DNA of 64,000 nt, from positions 62,001 to 126,000 of the forward strand of contig NZ_SOAZ01000005.1 of the NCBI RefSeq assembly GCF_004364155.1. Direction: 5' to 3'. Source of the DNA: Fonticella tunisiensis (GTDB taxonomy: Bacteria; Bacillota; Clostridia; Clostridiales; Caloramatoraceae). The notes below the pieces were generated by a model. That model made no database searches, was not told the origin of the DNA, and saw nothing but the letters and a program-made list of their open reading frames with translations. Shown here piece after piece: positions 51,555-60,616 of this stretch (positions are counted from its first letter, which is position 1; the number at the start of each line of letters is the position of its first letter). The translations under genes were made by a program, and so were the position numbers.

Positions 51555-51555
51555 G

Positions 51556-51798
51556 CTATTCCTCCTCGGGTATAAAGTCCTCCTCTGTTAAATTGTTATT
51601 TTCTCCCTTCATAATAACGCTAATTCTTCTTTCTGCCTCATCAAGCTTTTTATTGCAAATTGCAGCAAGCTCCATACCCTCCTGAAATATCTTAATCGAT
51701 TCCTCGAGAGATAAGCTGTCATCCTCTATCACGTTTACAATCTCCTCAAGCCTTTGAATAGCTTCTTCAAATTTCATATTCTTTTTTCTAGTAGCCAT
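51556..51798 (-). CDS. xseB: exodeoxyribonuclease VII small subunit
   Basis: 80-residue XseB: MKFEEAIQRLEEIVNVIEDD near residues 8-27 is diagnostic, followed by SLEESIKIFQEGMELAAICN. Partner of XseA for exonuclease VII. Overlaps the end of xseA by 25 nt and ends one base before ispA. Confidence 0.96.
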   Translation of the reverse strand: MATRKKNMKFEEAIQRLEEIVNVIEDDSLSLEESIKIFQEGMELAAICNKKLDEAERRISVIMKGENNNLTEEDFIPEEE

Positions 51799-53003
51799 AC
51801 ACTGCCCTCCATTATTTTTTCTATTTTACAGTAAGCTGAGCCATCCTTCATGGTTAGCTTAATTTCATCCTTTTCTCTTAATTCTTTAACGCTTCTTACA
51901 ACCTTATTATCCTTTTCAACCAGGGAAAACCCCCTGCTTAAAATTTTACCAGGTCCTAAATCATCAAGTCTGTTAACAAGTATTGAATATTTATTTTTGC
52001 TTTCCCTGAGCCTTTTTTCCATGATGAATTTAATTTTGTTTTGAAGATTATCGATATATTGAATATTTTGTACTATTTTGCTTAATGGGGAATTATTCTC
52101 CAATCTTCTTATCATGCTGTTTACGGAATATCTTTTGTTTTTAAATTTGCTGGTAAGGTTCATATAAAGTGCGGACTTTAAACTTTCTATTTTATATGTC
52201 AAATCTGCAAGGGAAGGAACAGCCATTTCAGCCGCATGGGAAGGCGTCGAAGCCCTTGCATCTGCTACAAAATCCGATATCGTAAAATCGGTCTCATGTC
52301 CAACAGCTGATATTATGGGAATTCGGCTTCTAGCTATAGCCCTTGCCACTATTTCTTCATTAAAGGGCCATAGCTCCTCGATGGATCCCCCTCCCCTTCC
52401 TATTATAATAACCTCTATATCCTTCCGCGTATTGAAATAATCGATAGCCTCGACGATTGTCTCTGCAGCCCCTTCCCCCTGAACTTTTACAGGGTACAAA
52501 AGTATATCTACATTTTTAAACCTTCTGGTGGAAACGTTTATAATATCCCTTATAACGGAACCCGTTGGTGAGGTTGCAACACCGATCTTTTCCGGAAAAA
52601 GAGGTATTGGCTTTTTCCTTTCAGTATCAAAGAGACCTTCTTTTTGAAGCTTTTCTTTTAACTGTTCAAAGGCTAAATAAAGGCTGCCTATACCGTCCGG
52701 TTCCATCTTTAAAACGTAAAGCTGATACTGTCCATCCCTTTCATAAACTGACACATATCCACTCACTATCATGTTCATTCCATCCTCAGGGGTAAACTTC
52801 AAAAACTGGTTACTGCCTTTAAACATCACACATTTTATTTTAGCGTTTTCATCCTTAAGAGTAAAATACATATGACCTGAAGAATGATGCTTAAAGTTGG
52901 ATATCTCTCCCCTAACAAGTACACCCGAAAGTTCAAAATCATTTTCTATTATACTTTTAATATATGAAGTCAGCTCTGAAACTGTAATAGGTTCCCTAAT
53001 CAT
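51774..53003 (-). CDS. xseA: exodeoxyribonuclease VII large subunit
   Basis: XseA, 409 residues from the ATG at 53003: N-terminal OB fold (VRGEISNFKHHSSGHMYFTL) and the catalytic region with GVATSPTGSVIRDIIN and VIIIGRGGGSIEELWPFNEE. The coiled-coil C-terminus binds many XseB copies. The start overlaps the end of folD by 8 nt; a longer reading from 53027 lies inside folD and is unlikely. Confidence 0.95.
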   Translation of the reverse strand: MIREPITVSELTSYIKSIIENDFELSGVLVRGEISNFKHHSSGHMYFTLKDENAKIKCVMFKGSNQFLKFTPEDGMNMIVSGYVSVYERDGQYQLYVLKMEPDGIGSLYLAFEQLKEKLQKEGLFDTERKKPIPLFPEKIGVATSPTGSVIRDIINVSTRRFKNVDILLYPVKVQGEGAAETIVEAIDYFNTRKDIEVIIIGRGGGSIEELWPFNEEIVARAIARSRIPIISAVGHETDFTISDFVADARASTPSHAAEMAVPSLADLTYKIESLKSALYMNLTSKFKNKRYSVNSMIRRLENNSPLSKIVQNIQYIDNLQNKIKFIMEKRLRESKNKYSILVNRLDDLGPGKILSRGFSLVEKDNKVVRSVKELREKDEIKLTMKDGSAYCKIEKIMEGSVWLLEKRI

Positions 53004-53844
53004 ATGTTTCCATGGCCTCCAAAACATTTTCGATTAACATAGCTGTTGTCATAGCACCTACGCCGCCCGGTACAGGGGTTATAAAGGAAGCCTTTTCAAT
53101 GACTTCCTCAAAATCCACATCACCCATAAGCTTTCCTTCAACCATCGTTGTCCCTACGTCTATAACCACTGCACCTTCCTTAACCATATTGGATTTTATA
53201 AATCCTGGTTTTCCAGCAGCGCTTACTATTATATCACAACTTATAAGTTCCTCATCAAGCTCCTTTGTTTTGGAATGGCAGATAACAACAGTTGCATCTT
53301 TATTTAAAAGCAGCTGTGAAACCGGCTTGCCTACTATGTTGCTCCTTCCCACTACAGCTGCCTTTTTACCCTTTAACTCTATTCCGTATTCACTTATAAG
53401 CCTCATAACCCCTTTAGGAGTACATGGAACAAGACATTTTTCACCTCTAAACAGCTTTCCTGCGTTTATGGGGTTAAACCCATCTACGTCCTTTGATGGT
53501 TTTATCGCCTTTGCTACCTCTTCGGGATTTATATGCTTGGGAAGCGGAAGTTGCACAAGGATGCCATTTACATCATCCCTTATGTTAAGCTCATTTATAA
53601 GCTTTATTAAATCTTCTTCTGAAGTTTCGGCGGGAAGCTCATATACAAATGAATTTACACATGTTTGTCTGCATACTTTTTCCAGACTTCTGACATAAGA
53701 AATGGCTGAAGGATTCCCTCCAGTAATTATAACAGCGAGCCCTGGTGTTATCCCCCTTTCCTCTTTCATTTTCTCTATTCTTTCCTTAAGGCTCTCCTTA
53801 ATTCTTTTTGATACTTCTCTTCCATCCAGTATTTTACCTTTCAT
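52996..53844 (-). CDS. folD: bifunctional methylenetetrahydrofolate dehydrogenase/cyclohydrolase
   Basis: FolD, 282 residues, interconverting 5,10-methylene- and 10-formyl-tetrahydrofolate in one-carbon metabolism. Family signatures: ILVQLPLPKHINPEEV near residue 95, the VVGRSNIVGKPVSQLLLNKDATV nucleotide-binding region (about 163-185) and the C-terminal FITPVPGGVGAMTTAMLIEN. The catalytic SYVRSLEKVC (Tyr and Lys near residue 50) is present. ATG behind GGGGGG. Confidence 0.96.
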   Translation of the reverse strand: MKGKILDGREVSKRIKESLKERIEKMKEERGITPGLAVIITGGNPSAISYVRSLEKVCRQTCVNSFVYELPAETSEEDLIKLINELNIRDDVNGILVQLPLPKHINPEEVAKAIKPSKDVDGFNPINAGKLFRGEKCLVPCTPKGVMRLISEYGIELKGKKAAVVGRSNIVGKPVSQLLLNKDATVVICHSKTKELDEELISCDIIVSAAGKPGFIKSNMVKEGAVVIDVGTTMVEGKLMGDVDFEEVIEKASFITPVPGGVGAMTTAMLIENVLEAMETYD

Positions 53845-54763
53845 AAAATCCCCCCTTGAGCTTTTTCCATCCTATAAAAGCAGTCCCAACAGCGTTATCT
53901 ACGGCATAATGGGCTTTGGAAAAAAATATATTATCTTTAAATTTTGTATTTAAATATTTTCTTAAAAACCCACTGGATGCAACCCCTCCTATTAGAATAA
54001 GGGGGAGCTGCTCCCTTATAAAGAGGTTCTTAAATATCTTTTCCAGTGTCTTCGATACGCACATCATTGCAGCAAAGGCTACTTCCTCATAATTATAGCC
54101 ATTTTCTATGAATTTTAATCCCATTGTTTCCTGACCGGATAGATTAAAATATAAACCGTCAACCCTCGATGGAATTCTAAGCCCTGTTTTCTCAGCCTCC
54201 ATTGCCATCTGATCCATAAACTTTCCTGCAGGAAAAGAAAGCCCCATCGCAACACCTAATCTGTCTAAGAACTGGCCTGTGCTAATATCCTTCGTGCCTC
54301 CTATTATTTGAATTTTATATCCATTCTCCCTCTTTACCTTTAAAAGCTCAGAAGTTCCTCCTGAAAGGTGGAAGGCATAAAATTCATCATAATCGAAACC
54401 TATAGACTGGCATGCAGCTTCTATATGGCTTTCCTGATGGGATGTTTCAAAAAATGGTATTCCCATTGCAGAAGCTATGGAAATACCTATACTTTCTCCA
54501 GCTTTGAAAACAGGCATGTAGGATCCTTCTATGGGCCTTGGCCTTATACTTGTACATACTCCATCAAGGCCCTTAACCCTTTCATCCTTCAAAAGGGAAG
54601 GAAGATTTATTACATGTTGAAAAAGGGCCTCGGATTGCCTCAAGCCCCTTTCTCCCTTCCTTACGTTTAAAATTTTTCTAGCATCATATAATATTTTGCC
54701 ATCTTCAACTACTGAAACCGATGTAGTATAATTGCTTGTATCAATTCCAAGTATCCTGGGCAT
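53834..54763 (-). CDS. TsaD/Kae1-like ASKHA protein (O-sialoglycoprotein endopeptidase family)
   Basis: 309-residue protein of the M22/TsaD fold. It starts RILGIDTSNYTTSVSVVEDG (first ATP-binding motif), has the metal-binding HQESH near residue 109 (TsaD has HxEGH), and LILIGGVASSGFLRKYL in the second half. It is shorter than true TsaD (about 340), and Clostridia normally carry another, genuine tsaD with tsaE/tsaB, so this is probably a paralogue of unknown role. It overlaps nusB by 23 nt and folD by 11 nt. Confidence 0.82.
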   Translation of the reverse strand: MPRILGIDTSNYTTSVSVVEDGKILYDARKILNVRKGERGLRQSEALFQHVINLPSLLKDERVKGLDGVCTSIRPRPIEGSYMPVFKAGESIGISIASAMGIPFFETSHQESHIEAACQSIGFDYDEFYAFHLSGGTSELLKVKRENGYKIQIIGGTKDISTGQFLDRLGVAMGLSFPAGKFMDQMAMEAEKTGLRIPSRVDGLYFNLSGQETMGLKFIENGYNYEEVAFAAMMCVSKTLEKIFKNLFIREQLPLILIGGVASSGFLRKYLNTKFKDNIFFSKAHYAVDNAVGTAFIGWKKLKGGFYER

Positions 54764-55172
54764 CTGGATTAATCTCCTTTATTACGTTTCCAAGAACACC
54801 GTTTATAAAGGAATAGGAATTCTCACCGCCATATTCCTTTGAAAGCTCAACAGCCTCATCAACGGCTACAACATCGGGCACATCATCCCTGTAGAGCATT
54901 TCATATATTGCAAGCCTCATTATAGCAAGGTCAACCTTTGCTATTCTATTTATTTTCCAGTTTTTAGAATATTTTTCTATATAGTTGTCAATTTTATTTA
55001 AGTTTTCGTAGACACCTTTTACGCAGTTTTCTATGTACTCCCTTTCATCATCCCATAGGTCTTCTCCACCGTGATCATAAAAGTTTTTTAGAGTTTCCTC
55101 AGCTCCTGTTTCGTTTAAATCCATCTGATATACAAGCTTCATTGCTGTTTCCCTTGCACTTTTTCTGCTCAT
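54741..55172 (-). CDS. nusB: transcription antitermination factor NusB
   Basis: NusB, 143 residues, all-helical, with MSRKSARETAMKLVYQMDLN at the N-terminus and RIAKVDLAIMRLAIYEMLY near residue 77, followed by AVELSKEYGGENSYSFINGV. Forms the rRNA antitermination complex with NusE/S10. Standard location between asp23-type genes and folD. Confidence 0.95.
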   Translation of the reverse strand: MSRKSARETAMKLVYQMDLNETGAEETLKNFYDHGGEDLWDDEREYIENCVKGVYENLNKIDNYIEKYSKNWKINRIAKVDLAIMRLAIYEMLYRDDVPDVVAVDEAVELSKEYGGENSYSFINGVLGNVIKEINPDAQDTWN

Positions 55173-55192
55173 GTATCTTCCTCCATATAATT

Positions 55193-55417
55193 TTATTTCC
55201 AGCCATCAGGCAGTATTCTCTCTATAATCTCTATAATGCTTTCCTTGTTATCTACCTTTTTTCCAACATAATATCCAACTAAAACGCACATTGCAATAAA
55301 AAGCGTTTTAAAGAATCCAATTATGATGGCAAGTATAGCCAGTATAAAACCTATAGCTGAACCTATAACTTTTCCTTTGTTGTTGTAGAAAATTTCAAGC
55401 AGAACCTCTTTCTTCAT
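55193..55417 (-). CDS. DUF2273 small membrane protein
   Basis: About 74 residues with two transmembrane helices (IGSAIGFILAILAIIIGFF and TLFIAMCVLVGYYVGKKVD). DUF2273 proteins accompany amaP and asp23 in Firmicutes and are linked to envelope stress. The ATG at 55417 follows GAGGTGGGGCTG. Confidence 0.88.
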   Translation of the reverse strand: MKKEVLLEIFYNNKGKVIGSAIGFILAILAIIIGFFKTLFIAMCVLVGYYVGKKVDNKESIIEIIERILPDGWK

Positions 55418-55430
55418 CAGCCCCACCTCA

Positions 55431-55967
55431 CTATTCTACACGCAGCTTTGTTCCAGATGCTATATCCATAACAGCAACCTTAACTTCGCCTACAGGTATT
55501 TCAGCAATGGACTCTATATATCCCTTAACACTTTCCTGTATCTCCTTCACTGTCTGGGGAATGTTCATATCAGGAACTATTAAAAGTCTAATATAAATAT
55601 TTATCTTATCCTTTGCAGGTCTTATAAACACCTTAACATCCCTTACGCCCCTAACCTGGCTTGAAGTTCTGAGCACAAGGGACTTTATTGTATCGTTTGA
55701 AATATTGATTTCTCCCTCGGGAGTTAGCTTAACAACTCCAAACTTCTGGGTACCATCTCCTGAAAAGAGCGAAGCCATAAGCCTTATATTTATAACTATA
55801 AATGCCGCAGCTGCTATCTGATAGTACCATGCAGAGCGTATTCCTTCTAATATAGTGTTTACCAAATATTCAGGAATATATCCCGTTGGAATAACTATAA
55901 TAAACAAAAAAATAGCTGTAAGTATAATAAGATAAAGAAAAAGCAGAAGCTTATCCACTAATTTCAT
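55431..55967 (-). CDS. amaP: AmaP membrane anchor of Asp23
   Basis: 178 residues: two N-terminal transmembrane helices (LLLFLYLIILTAIFLFIIVI, then WYYQIAAAAFIVINIRLM) and an Asp23-like soluble domain (GEINISNDTIKSLVLRTSS through to the C-terminus). Matches AmaP, which tethers Asp23 to the membrane in Staphylococcus. Next to the Asp23-family and DUF2273 genes. Confidence 0.88.
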   Translation of the reverse strand: MKLVDKLLLFLYLIILTAIFLFIIVIPTGYIPEYLVNTILEGIRSAWYYQIAAAAFIVINIRLMASLFSGDGTQKFGVVKLTPEGEINISNDTIKSLVLRTSSQVRGVRDVKVFIRPAKDKINIYIRLLIVPDMNIPQTVKEIQESVKGYIESIAEIPVGEVKVAVMDIASGTKLRVE

Positions 55968-56021
55968 ATAATCACCCCTTGTAATTCAAATTAACCCTCT
56001 GTTTCCAGAGGGTTAACCGTA

Positions 56022-56420
56022 CTATTTTGTTTTTCTGGAAGGATCTTCTTCCTTTTTCTCCCTGGGCATAACGATATCCTGTATGTGTATGTTCACATCT
56101 GCTACCTTAAGGCCTGTCATGGTTTCAACAGCCTTCTTTACATTCTGCTGAACCTCCCAGGCTATTTCCTGCATTCTTAAACCATATTCTACAAGAAGAT
56201 AAAGATCTATATGTGCTGTTTCATTTCCTTCGATCTGAACCTTAATGCCCTTGTTTGTAGATCTCATACCAAATTTTTCTGCAATATCGTCAGTAAAACC
56301 TCCGCTCATACCAGCTACGCCCTTAACTTCAGTTGCCGCAATGGAAGCAATAACGCTAACTACGTCAGGTGATATTTTTATTATCCCAACTTCACTGGTA
56401 ATTTCCGCATTATCTACCAT
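56022..56420 (-). CDS. Asp23/Gls24 family envelope stress protein
   Basis: 132 residues with the Asp23 pattern: VGIIKISPDVVSVIASIAAT, then GVAGMSGGFTDDIAEKFG, and a C-terminal VADVNIHIQDI. Cytoplasmic, probably membrane-associated through AmaP. A highly charged tail (KKEEDPSRKTK) ends it. First of the asp23-amaP-DUF2273 group after the spoIIIA operon. Confidence 0.92.
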   Translation of the reverse strand: MVDNAEITSEVGIIKISPDVVSVIASIAATEVKGVAGMSGGFTDDIAEKFGMRSTNKGIKVQIEGNETAHIDLYLLVEYGLRMQEIAWEVQQNVKKAVETMTGLKVADVNIHIQDIVMPREKKEEDPSRKTK

Positions 56421-56506
56421 TAATTACACCTCCTGCATATAAAAACCCTTAGCTTTAGTTTACATTTATTATACCAGAAAATCAACAAGTTTACAAAATT
56501 TATTAG

Positions 56507-56998
56507 CTACTCTGCCGGCTTTATGGAAACATTTCTTGGAAGGAATTTTGTAGTCTTAACTACAGCATCCATTATCTCTGCTCCCTGATCGCTTATTGAA
56601 GCTTGGTCGCCTTTTATATAAACCTCTACGCCGTTATCGTTTATAATACAGAGAACATCTTCAAACCCCATTTCCTTCAATTTGGTTTCAACTTCATTTT
56701 CCTTTGAACCCATAGATGCAAGCTCCATGTATTTTTTTGATGCTTCATTTCTAGCCTGCTCCGTCTGTTTATCATCCTTGCTTACAGCCTCATAGTTCTG
56801 CATTAAAGCGTTTCTCTCGTTCTGATGTGTAATCCTAAGTTCCTGAAGAGCCATTGATTTTCCTGTATGGCTAGCTTCCGTATTTAAAGCATTTGTATCC
56901 TTAGCACTTTCGTTGAACCTTTTAGCAAATACACCCGCTATTGCAATAAGCACTATTAAAACGGCAATGATCATAGTTTGTCTTCTTGTTTCTTGCAT
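56507..56998 (-). CDS. spoIIIAH: stage III sporulation protein AH
   Basis: 163 residues with an N-terminal membrane anchor (TMIIAVLIVLIAIAGVFA) and an extracytoplasmic domain of the YscJ/FliF-like ring-building type. SpoIIIAH binds SpoIIQ across the two membranes, forming the channel that supports the forespore. Last gene of the spoIIIA operon. Family segment NEVETKLKEMGFEDVLCIIN near the middle. Confidence 0.93.
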   Translation of the reverse strand: MQETRRQTMIIAVLIVLIAIAGVFAKRFNESAKDTNALNTEASHTGKSMALQELRITHQNERNALMQNYEAVSKDDKQTEQARNEASKKYMELASMGSKENEVETKLKEMGFEDVLCIINDNGVEVYIKGDQASISDQGAEIMDAVVKTTKFLPRNVSIKPAE

Positions 56999-57055
56999 AA
57001 TATCCCTCCATTTCTTTTTCTAAATAATTATATGTACTGGAAAAATATAATATAC

Positions 57056-57652
57056 TCATTTCTTTTTCATAGGCATAACCGCTACTTTATGCTCCTGTAC
57101 GTTAAGCACAGTTCTAACTGCAAGAATTAAGTCATCCCTTAGCTTTCTGTTCTCTGCACCCTCTGCAACAACAATTACGCCTGCAACTTTCGGGTTTATC
57201 CTTCTGGTTATAACAACCTTACTTCCACTTCCATCGTTTACTATAACTGCATTTGAACTGTCTGTTTTCTCCGTCGTTATCCTTGTCCCTCCATTGCTGT
57301 CCTTCTCTTCTATTCTTCTATCGGAATTGTTTTTATTCATAACCGGAACTTCCTCATAACCTTCTTCAAAGTTTATAGTAACTACAACCTTTCCAACTCC
57401 CTCTATCTGGCTTAATGTATCTGTAAGCTCCTTTTTAAGTTTATCTTCATAAGTAGAAGGAGTACCGGCTGCAGTGTTGGTATTTACCTGTATGGTATTT
57501 TTCTTGTCCTTCTCCCCCAGGGAACTGGAGTTTAGGCTTGTAGTGACATTGCCTATAAGCATAAGAAGTACCCCAAGGAGTATTGCAATAAGGAGATAAT
57601 ACATAAGCTTTTTAGTATCTTTAAATTTTTCCTGTAATTTTTTAAAATCCAT
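57056..57652 (-). CDS. spoIIIAG: stage III sporulation protein AG
   Basis: 198 residues: one N-terminal transmembrane helix (LMYYLLIAILLGVLLMLIG) followed by a ring-forming domain with KLKKELTDTLSQIEGVGKV and ITRRINPKVAGVIVVAEGA. In Bacillus, SpoIIIAG makes a 30-fold ring in the mother-cell membrane. Length and layout are standard. Confidence 0.94.
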   Translation of the reverse strand: MDFKKLQEKFKDTKKLMYYLLIAILLGVLLMLIGNVTTSLNSSSLGEKDKKNTIQVNTNTAAGTPSTYEDKLKKELTDTLSQIEGVGKVVVTINFEEGYEEVPVMNKNNSDRRIEEKDSNGGTRITTEKTDSSNAVIVNDGSGSKVVITRRINPKVAGVIVVAEGAENRKLRDDLILAVRTVLNVQEHKVAVMPMKKK

Positions 57653-57661
57653 TCCAATCCC

Positions 57662-58240
57662 TCACTTTTTAAATTTAACCAAAGAAGGATCAATATTGAA
57701 CTTCTCCTTTAGGAAATTGATTACTTTAACATCTTTAAATTCCTTCTCTTCCGTCTGCTGCCCTCCAATAACAACTTTATCCACGGGTTTTACAGAACTC
57801 TCATCCTGGCTGACCTTAAACTCCAAAGCCTTTATCTCAGCATAATTTATACTGTTTGTATCCTCAACTACTTCAAGCTTTATAACTGTATATTTTTTCC
57901 CAGTCTCCCTATACACCTCCTGCTCTATCTGCTTTCTAAGCTTTTCCTTGTAAACCTCCATCGTCTGTTCATTTATGCTTTTTTGAAGGTTACTCTTATC
58001 TATTTCGTACTGCTTTTTATTAAAGTCATCGGTGTATTGAAGTATTGTCGCCTGAACATCGACTCTTTTATCAATAAGCTTAAAAACCGGAACTAAAATG
58101 GTTATAACCACAATGAGCCCTGTAACCAGAGATACATATTTTTTAAACCCGCTGTTATGAGGAAGCACAAGGTCTATAACCGTCATAAATATGACCATTG
58201 AAACCACTGCAGTAATCCATTCCTTTAAAAATATAAGCAT
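57662..58240 (-). CDS. spoIIIAF: stage III sporulation protein AF
   Basis: 192 residues: two N-terminal membrane helices (WITAVVSMVIFMTVIDLVLP, then YVSLVTGLIVVITILVPVFK) and a soluble C-terminal domain of ring-building-motif type. Member of the SpoIIIA channel complex. The ATG lies after AGGTGATCAT, four bases past spoIIIAE. Confidence 0.92.
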   Translation of the reverse strand: MLIFLKEWITAVVSMVIFMTVIDLVLPHNSGFKKYVSLVTGLIVVITILVPVFKLIDKRVDVQATILQYTDDFNKKQYEIDKSNLQKSINEQTMEVYKEKLRKQIEQEVYRETGKKYTVIKLEVVEDTNSINYAEIKALEFKVSQDESSVKPVDKVVIGGQQTEEKEFKDVKVINFLKEKFNIDPSLVKFKK

Positions 58241-58244
58241 ATGA

Positions 58245-59390
58245 TCACCTTACCATCATGACGAGTTTCCCCGTCGAAGCTATTATCGTAACCATTATAA
58301 AAAACATCATTGCAACTGCAAGCACACTTGCAAAAACTATAGTAAGTGAATTGCCTGCGGAGGTTAGGCAGTCCACAACCTTTTTGTCTACTATAGGTTC
58401 CATAACGGCTCCAACGAATTTGTAAACAAGGGATAAAAGTATTATTTTTATAAGTGGGAATATACATATAAATACCATTATAATAAGCCCCGCAACGCTT
58501 ATTGCATCCTTAAGCACAAGTGAATACCCTGCAACGGTCGCTATTGCGTCGGAGAGTGTCTTTCCTATAACGGGTATAAAATTATCGACTGCAAACTTCG
58601 TTGCTTTTAAAGCAACCTGATCGAGTGTAGCCGCTGTACTGCTCCTAACCGTTATGAAGCCTATAAACAGAGTCATTATAAGCCCGAGGGACCAGAGACA
58701 GATTTGCTTCATAAGCCCTGCAAGCTTGGAAATCTTTATGTTGTCGCTCAGATTATTTACTATGTTTAAAACCACAACTATTACCGTCATCGGAAGTACA
58801 AAATCTCTAATTATATCGCTTGTAACTTTTATAACTAAAAGGACAACAGGGTCAAGCGTTGCTGCAGAAGTGAAGCCTCCAACTGCTGCAAGCAGAACTA
58901 AAAGAGGAGGCATCATGGCGTTTGTAAACTCTATCATGCTGTTTATGGTTTCCCTTCCGACACCGATGGCAACTGTAAAACTTCTTATAATCAAAAGTAC
59001 CATTGCAATATAGCAAACATAATATCCAATACCTGCAATATCCTTGGATTTAAAGGAATCCCTTATGTTCTGGAGGACTGCACATAAAATGCCTATAAGA
59101 AGAAGCTCCAAAAGAAGCTTCAGATTTCCGTATGCCTCTTTAAAAGTGAACCTTATAAGGCTTCCTGCAAAATCCTTAATGGTAAGCCCCAGAGAACCCG
59201 TTTCCTTATAGGTATTTATCATCCTGGATATACTAATATCCGGCATATAATCCCTCTGCTGCTGAAGCTTCTGTGATATAGATTCAAGGTTTGATATATC
59301 AACATTTGTAAAGTTTCCATCATCGGCATAGGCCTTTAAGCTCATAATAACCATAAAAACCACAATCATAGTCACTATTCTTTTATTCAT
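58245..59390 (-). CDS. spoIIIAE: stage III sporulation protein AE
   Basis: 381 residues with a signal peptide (RIVTMIVVFMVIMSLKAYA) and seven or eight transmembrane helices. Family stretch FTNAMMPPLLVLLAAVGGFTSAATLDPV near residue 140-170 and KFAVDNFIPVIGKTLSDAI near residue 280. Membrane core of the SpoIIIA-SpoIIQ channel. Confidence 0.95.
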   Translation of the reverse strand: MNKRIVTMIVVFMVIMSLKAYADDGNFTNVDISNLESISQKLQQQRDYMPDISISRMINTYKETGSLGLTIKDFAGSLIRFTFKEAYGNLKLLLELLLIGILCAVLQNIRDSFKSKDIAGIGYYVCYIAMVLLIIRSFTVAIGVGRETINSMIEFTNAMMPPLLVLLAAVGGFTSAATLDPVVLLVIKVTSDIIRDFVLPMTVIVVVLNIVNNLSDNIKISKLAGLMKQICLWSLGLIMTLFIGFITVRSSTAATLDQVALKATKFAVDNFIPVIGKTLSDAIATVAGYSLVLKDAISVAGLIIMVFICIFPLIKIILLSLVYKFVGAVMEPIVDKKVVDCLTSAGNSLTIVFASVLAVAMMFFIMVTIIASTGKLVMMVR

Positions 59391-59456
59391 TTTTCTTCCC
59401 CTTATTATAAGAATCTGTTAGAAAAGCCCTTAAATTTATTATTACACTAATTATCA

Positions 59457-59843
59457 TCAGGGCATTATTTTTAAAATCATATCCATTACAGCCATTACAA
59501 TAGGTATCGCCAGGGAAATTATTATTATTTTAGCAGCAAACTCTATTTTGGAAGCTATTGCATTCTGTTCAGCATCTCTACACATCTCTATGCCGAGGGA
59601 TGCAAGATATGTAATTCCAATTATTTTAAGTATAATATTCAAATATGTAGGCGATATATTAGCCTTTAGAGCAATTTGCTGCACTGATTCTATTACAAGG
59701 GTTATTTTACCGAGCATGAAAAGGAATATAACGATCCCAACGGCAAGGCTTATCTGTATGGCAATCTCGGGCTTCTCCTTCTTAAGCAGAGTAAGTATAA
59801 CGGCTGCTATGAGGGCAATTGCAAGAATCTGTATTATCTCCAT
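59457..59843 (-). CDS. spoIIIAD: stage III sporulation protein AD
   Basis: 128 residues, four membrane helices. Typical SpoIIIAD: KKEKPEIAIQISLAVGIVIF and ISPTYLNIILKIIGITYLAS, then EMCRDAEQNAIASKIEFAAK. Paired with SpoIIIAC, with which it shares a fold. Confidence 0.95.
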   Translation of the reverse strand: MEIIQILAIALIAAVILTLLKKEKPEIAIQISLAVGIVIFLFMLGKITLVIESVQQIALKANISPTYLNIILKIIGITYLASLGIEMCRDAEQNAIASKIEFAAKIIIISLAIPIVMAVMDMILKIMP

Positions 59844-59854
59844 GTAATCACCCT

Positions 59855-60049
59855 CTAAAGTTGAAAAATAACCTTTACACTGTCAAAGAGCCTTGATATC
59901 AAACCAATAACCATCATAAAAATTACAACCAGGCCAGCCAATGTAACGAGTGTTGCTATGTTTTCCTGCTTAACATCCTTAAAGAGCTTATCCAATATAA
60001 GAATAAGAATTCCTATTCCTGCAATTTTAAAAATTAACCCAATATCCAT
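59855..60049 (-). CDS. spoIIIAC: stage III sporulation protein AC
   Basis: 64 residues from the ATG at 60049, exactly the family length; a longer frame from 60097 lies inside spoIIIAB. Two membrane helices: DIGLIFKIAGIGILILILDK and ENIATLVTLAGLVVIFMMVI. Part of the SpoIIIA channel. Confidence 0.94.
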   Translation of the reverse strand: MDIGLIFKIAGIGILILILDKLFKDVKQENIATLVTLAGLVVIFMMVIGLISRLFDSVKVIFQL

Positions 60050-60060
60050 CCTATCACCCC

Positions 60061-60582
60061 TTAAACAAGTAATATTACTATTAAAGCCCCACCGCATATT
60101 CCAAGATATCTATAGAGCTTCTCGTTCTTAACGCGTATTTCCTCAGCTTTCTTTTCAAAGGCCTCAAGCTTCTTAACTGTAACGTTGAAATTCTTCTTCT
60201 GACCCTCTATGTCGCTGCTCCCTATTGACTGCATAAACGATGAGATTATGTCAATTTCCTCCCTTTCAAGATACAAATCCCTTTTAAGAGCTTGAAATGC
60301 AAGGTCAAAGGCCTCGGCAACGGTATCGGTTTTTTTCTCAAAGAGCAGCTCTGCCATAACCTTAAAAAGCCTGCTCACTGCCTTTGAGCTTTTTTCAGAT
60401 ACCAGTTTAAAGGCCTGTACCAGAGGAGTAGATGAATGAACGATCTCCGATTCCAATATATTTAAGCAATATTGAAGTTCCCTAAGCTGCCTGACTCTTT
60501 CCACATAAATCCCGGCCATTAAAAATCCCATTAGCCCCGCTGCAGAAATGATAATAATGCCTCCTGCCAGCTTAAAAAACAT
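60061..60582 (-). CDS. spoIIIAB: stage III sporulation protein AB
   Basis: 173 residues from the ATG at 60582 (CAGGAGGGGTTTAT leader), with N-terminal and C-terminal membrane helices (LAGGIIIISAAGLMGFLMAG and YRYLGICGGALIVILLV). A cytoplasmic helical domain resembles GspF-type proteins (LRELQYCLNILESEIVHSST). Works with the ATPase SpoIIIAA. The upstream 14 codons of the longer frame overlap spoIIIAA and are unlikely to be used. Confidence 0.93.
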   Translation of the reverse strand: MFFKLAGGIIIISAAGLMGFLMAGIYVERVRQLRELQYCLNILESEIVHSSTPLVQAFKLVSEKSSKAVSRLFKVMAELLFEKKTDTVAEAFDLAFQALKRDLYLEREEIDIISSFMQSIGSSDIEGQKKNFNVTVKKLEAFEKKAEEIRVKNEKLYRYLGICGGALIVILLV

Positions 60583-60616
60583 ATAAACCCCTCCTGTATC
60601 ATTAGTCTGTTCATGA

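Noticed and set aside
58225-58467. 80-codon minus-strand frame across the spoIIIAE/AF junction
   Set aside because: Lies inside spoIIIAE in another frame, cysteine-rich and without family features; a shadow.
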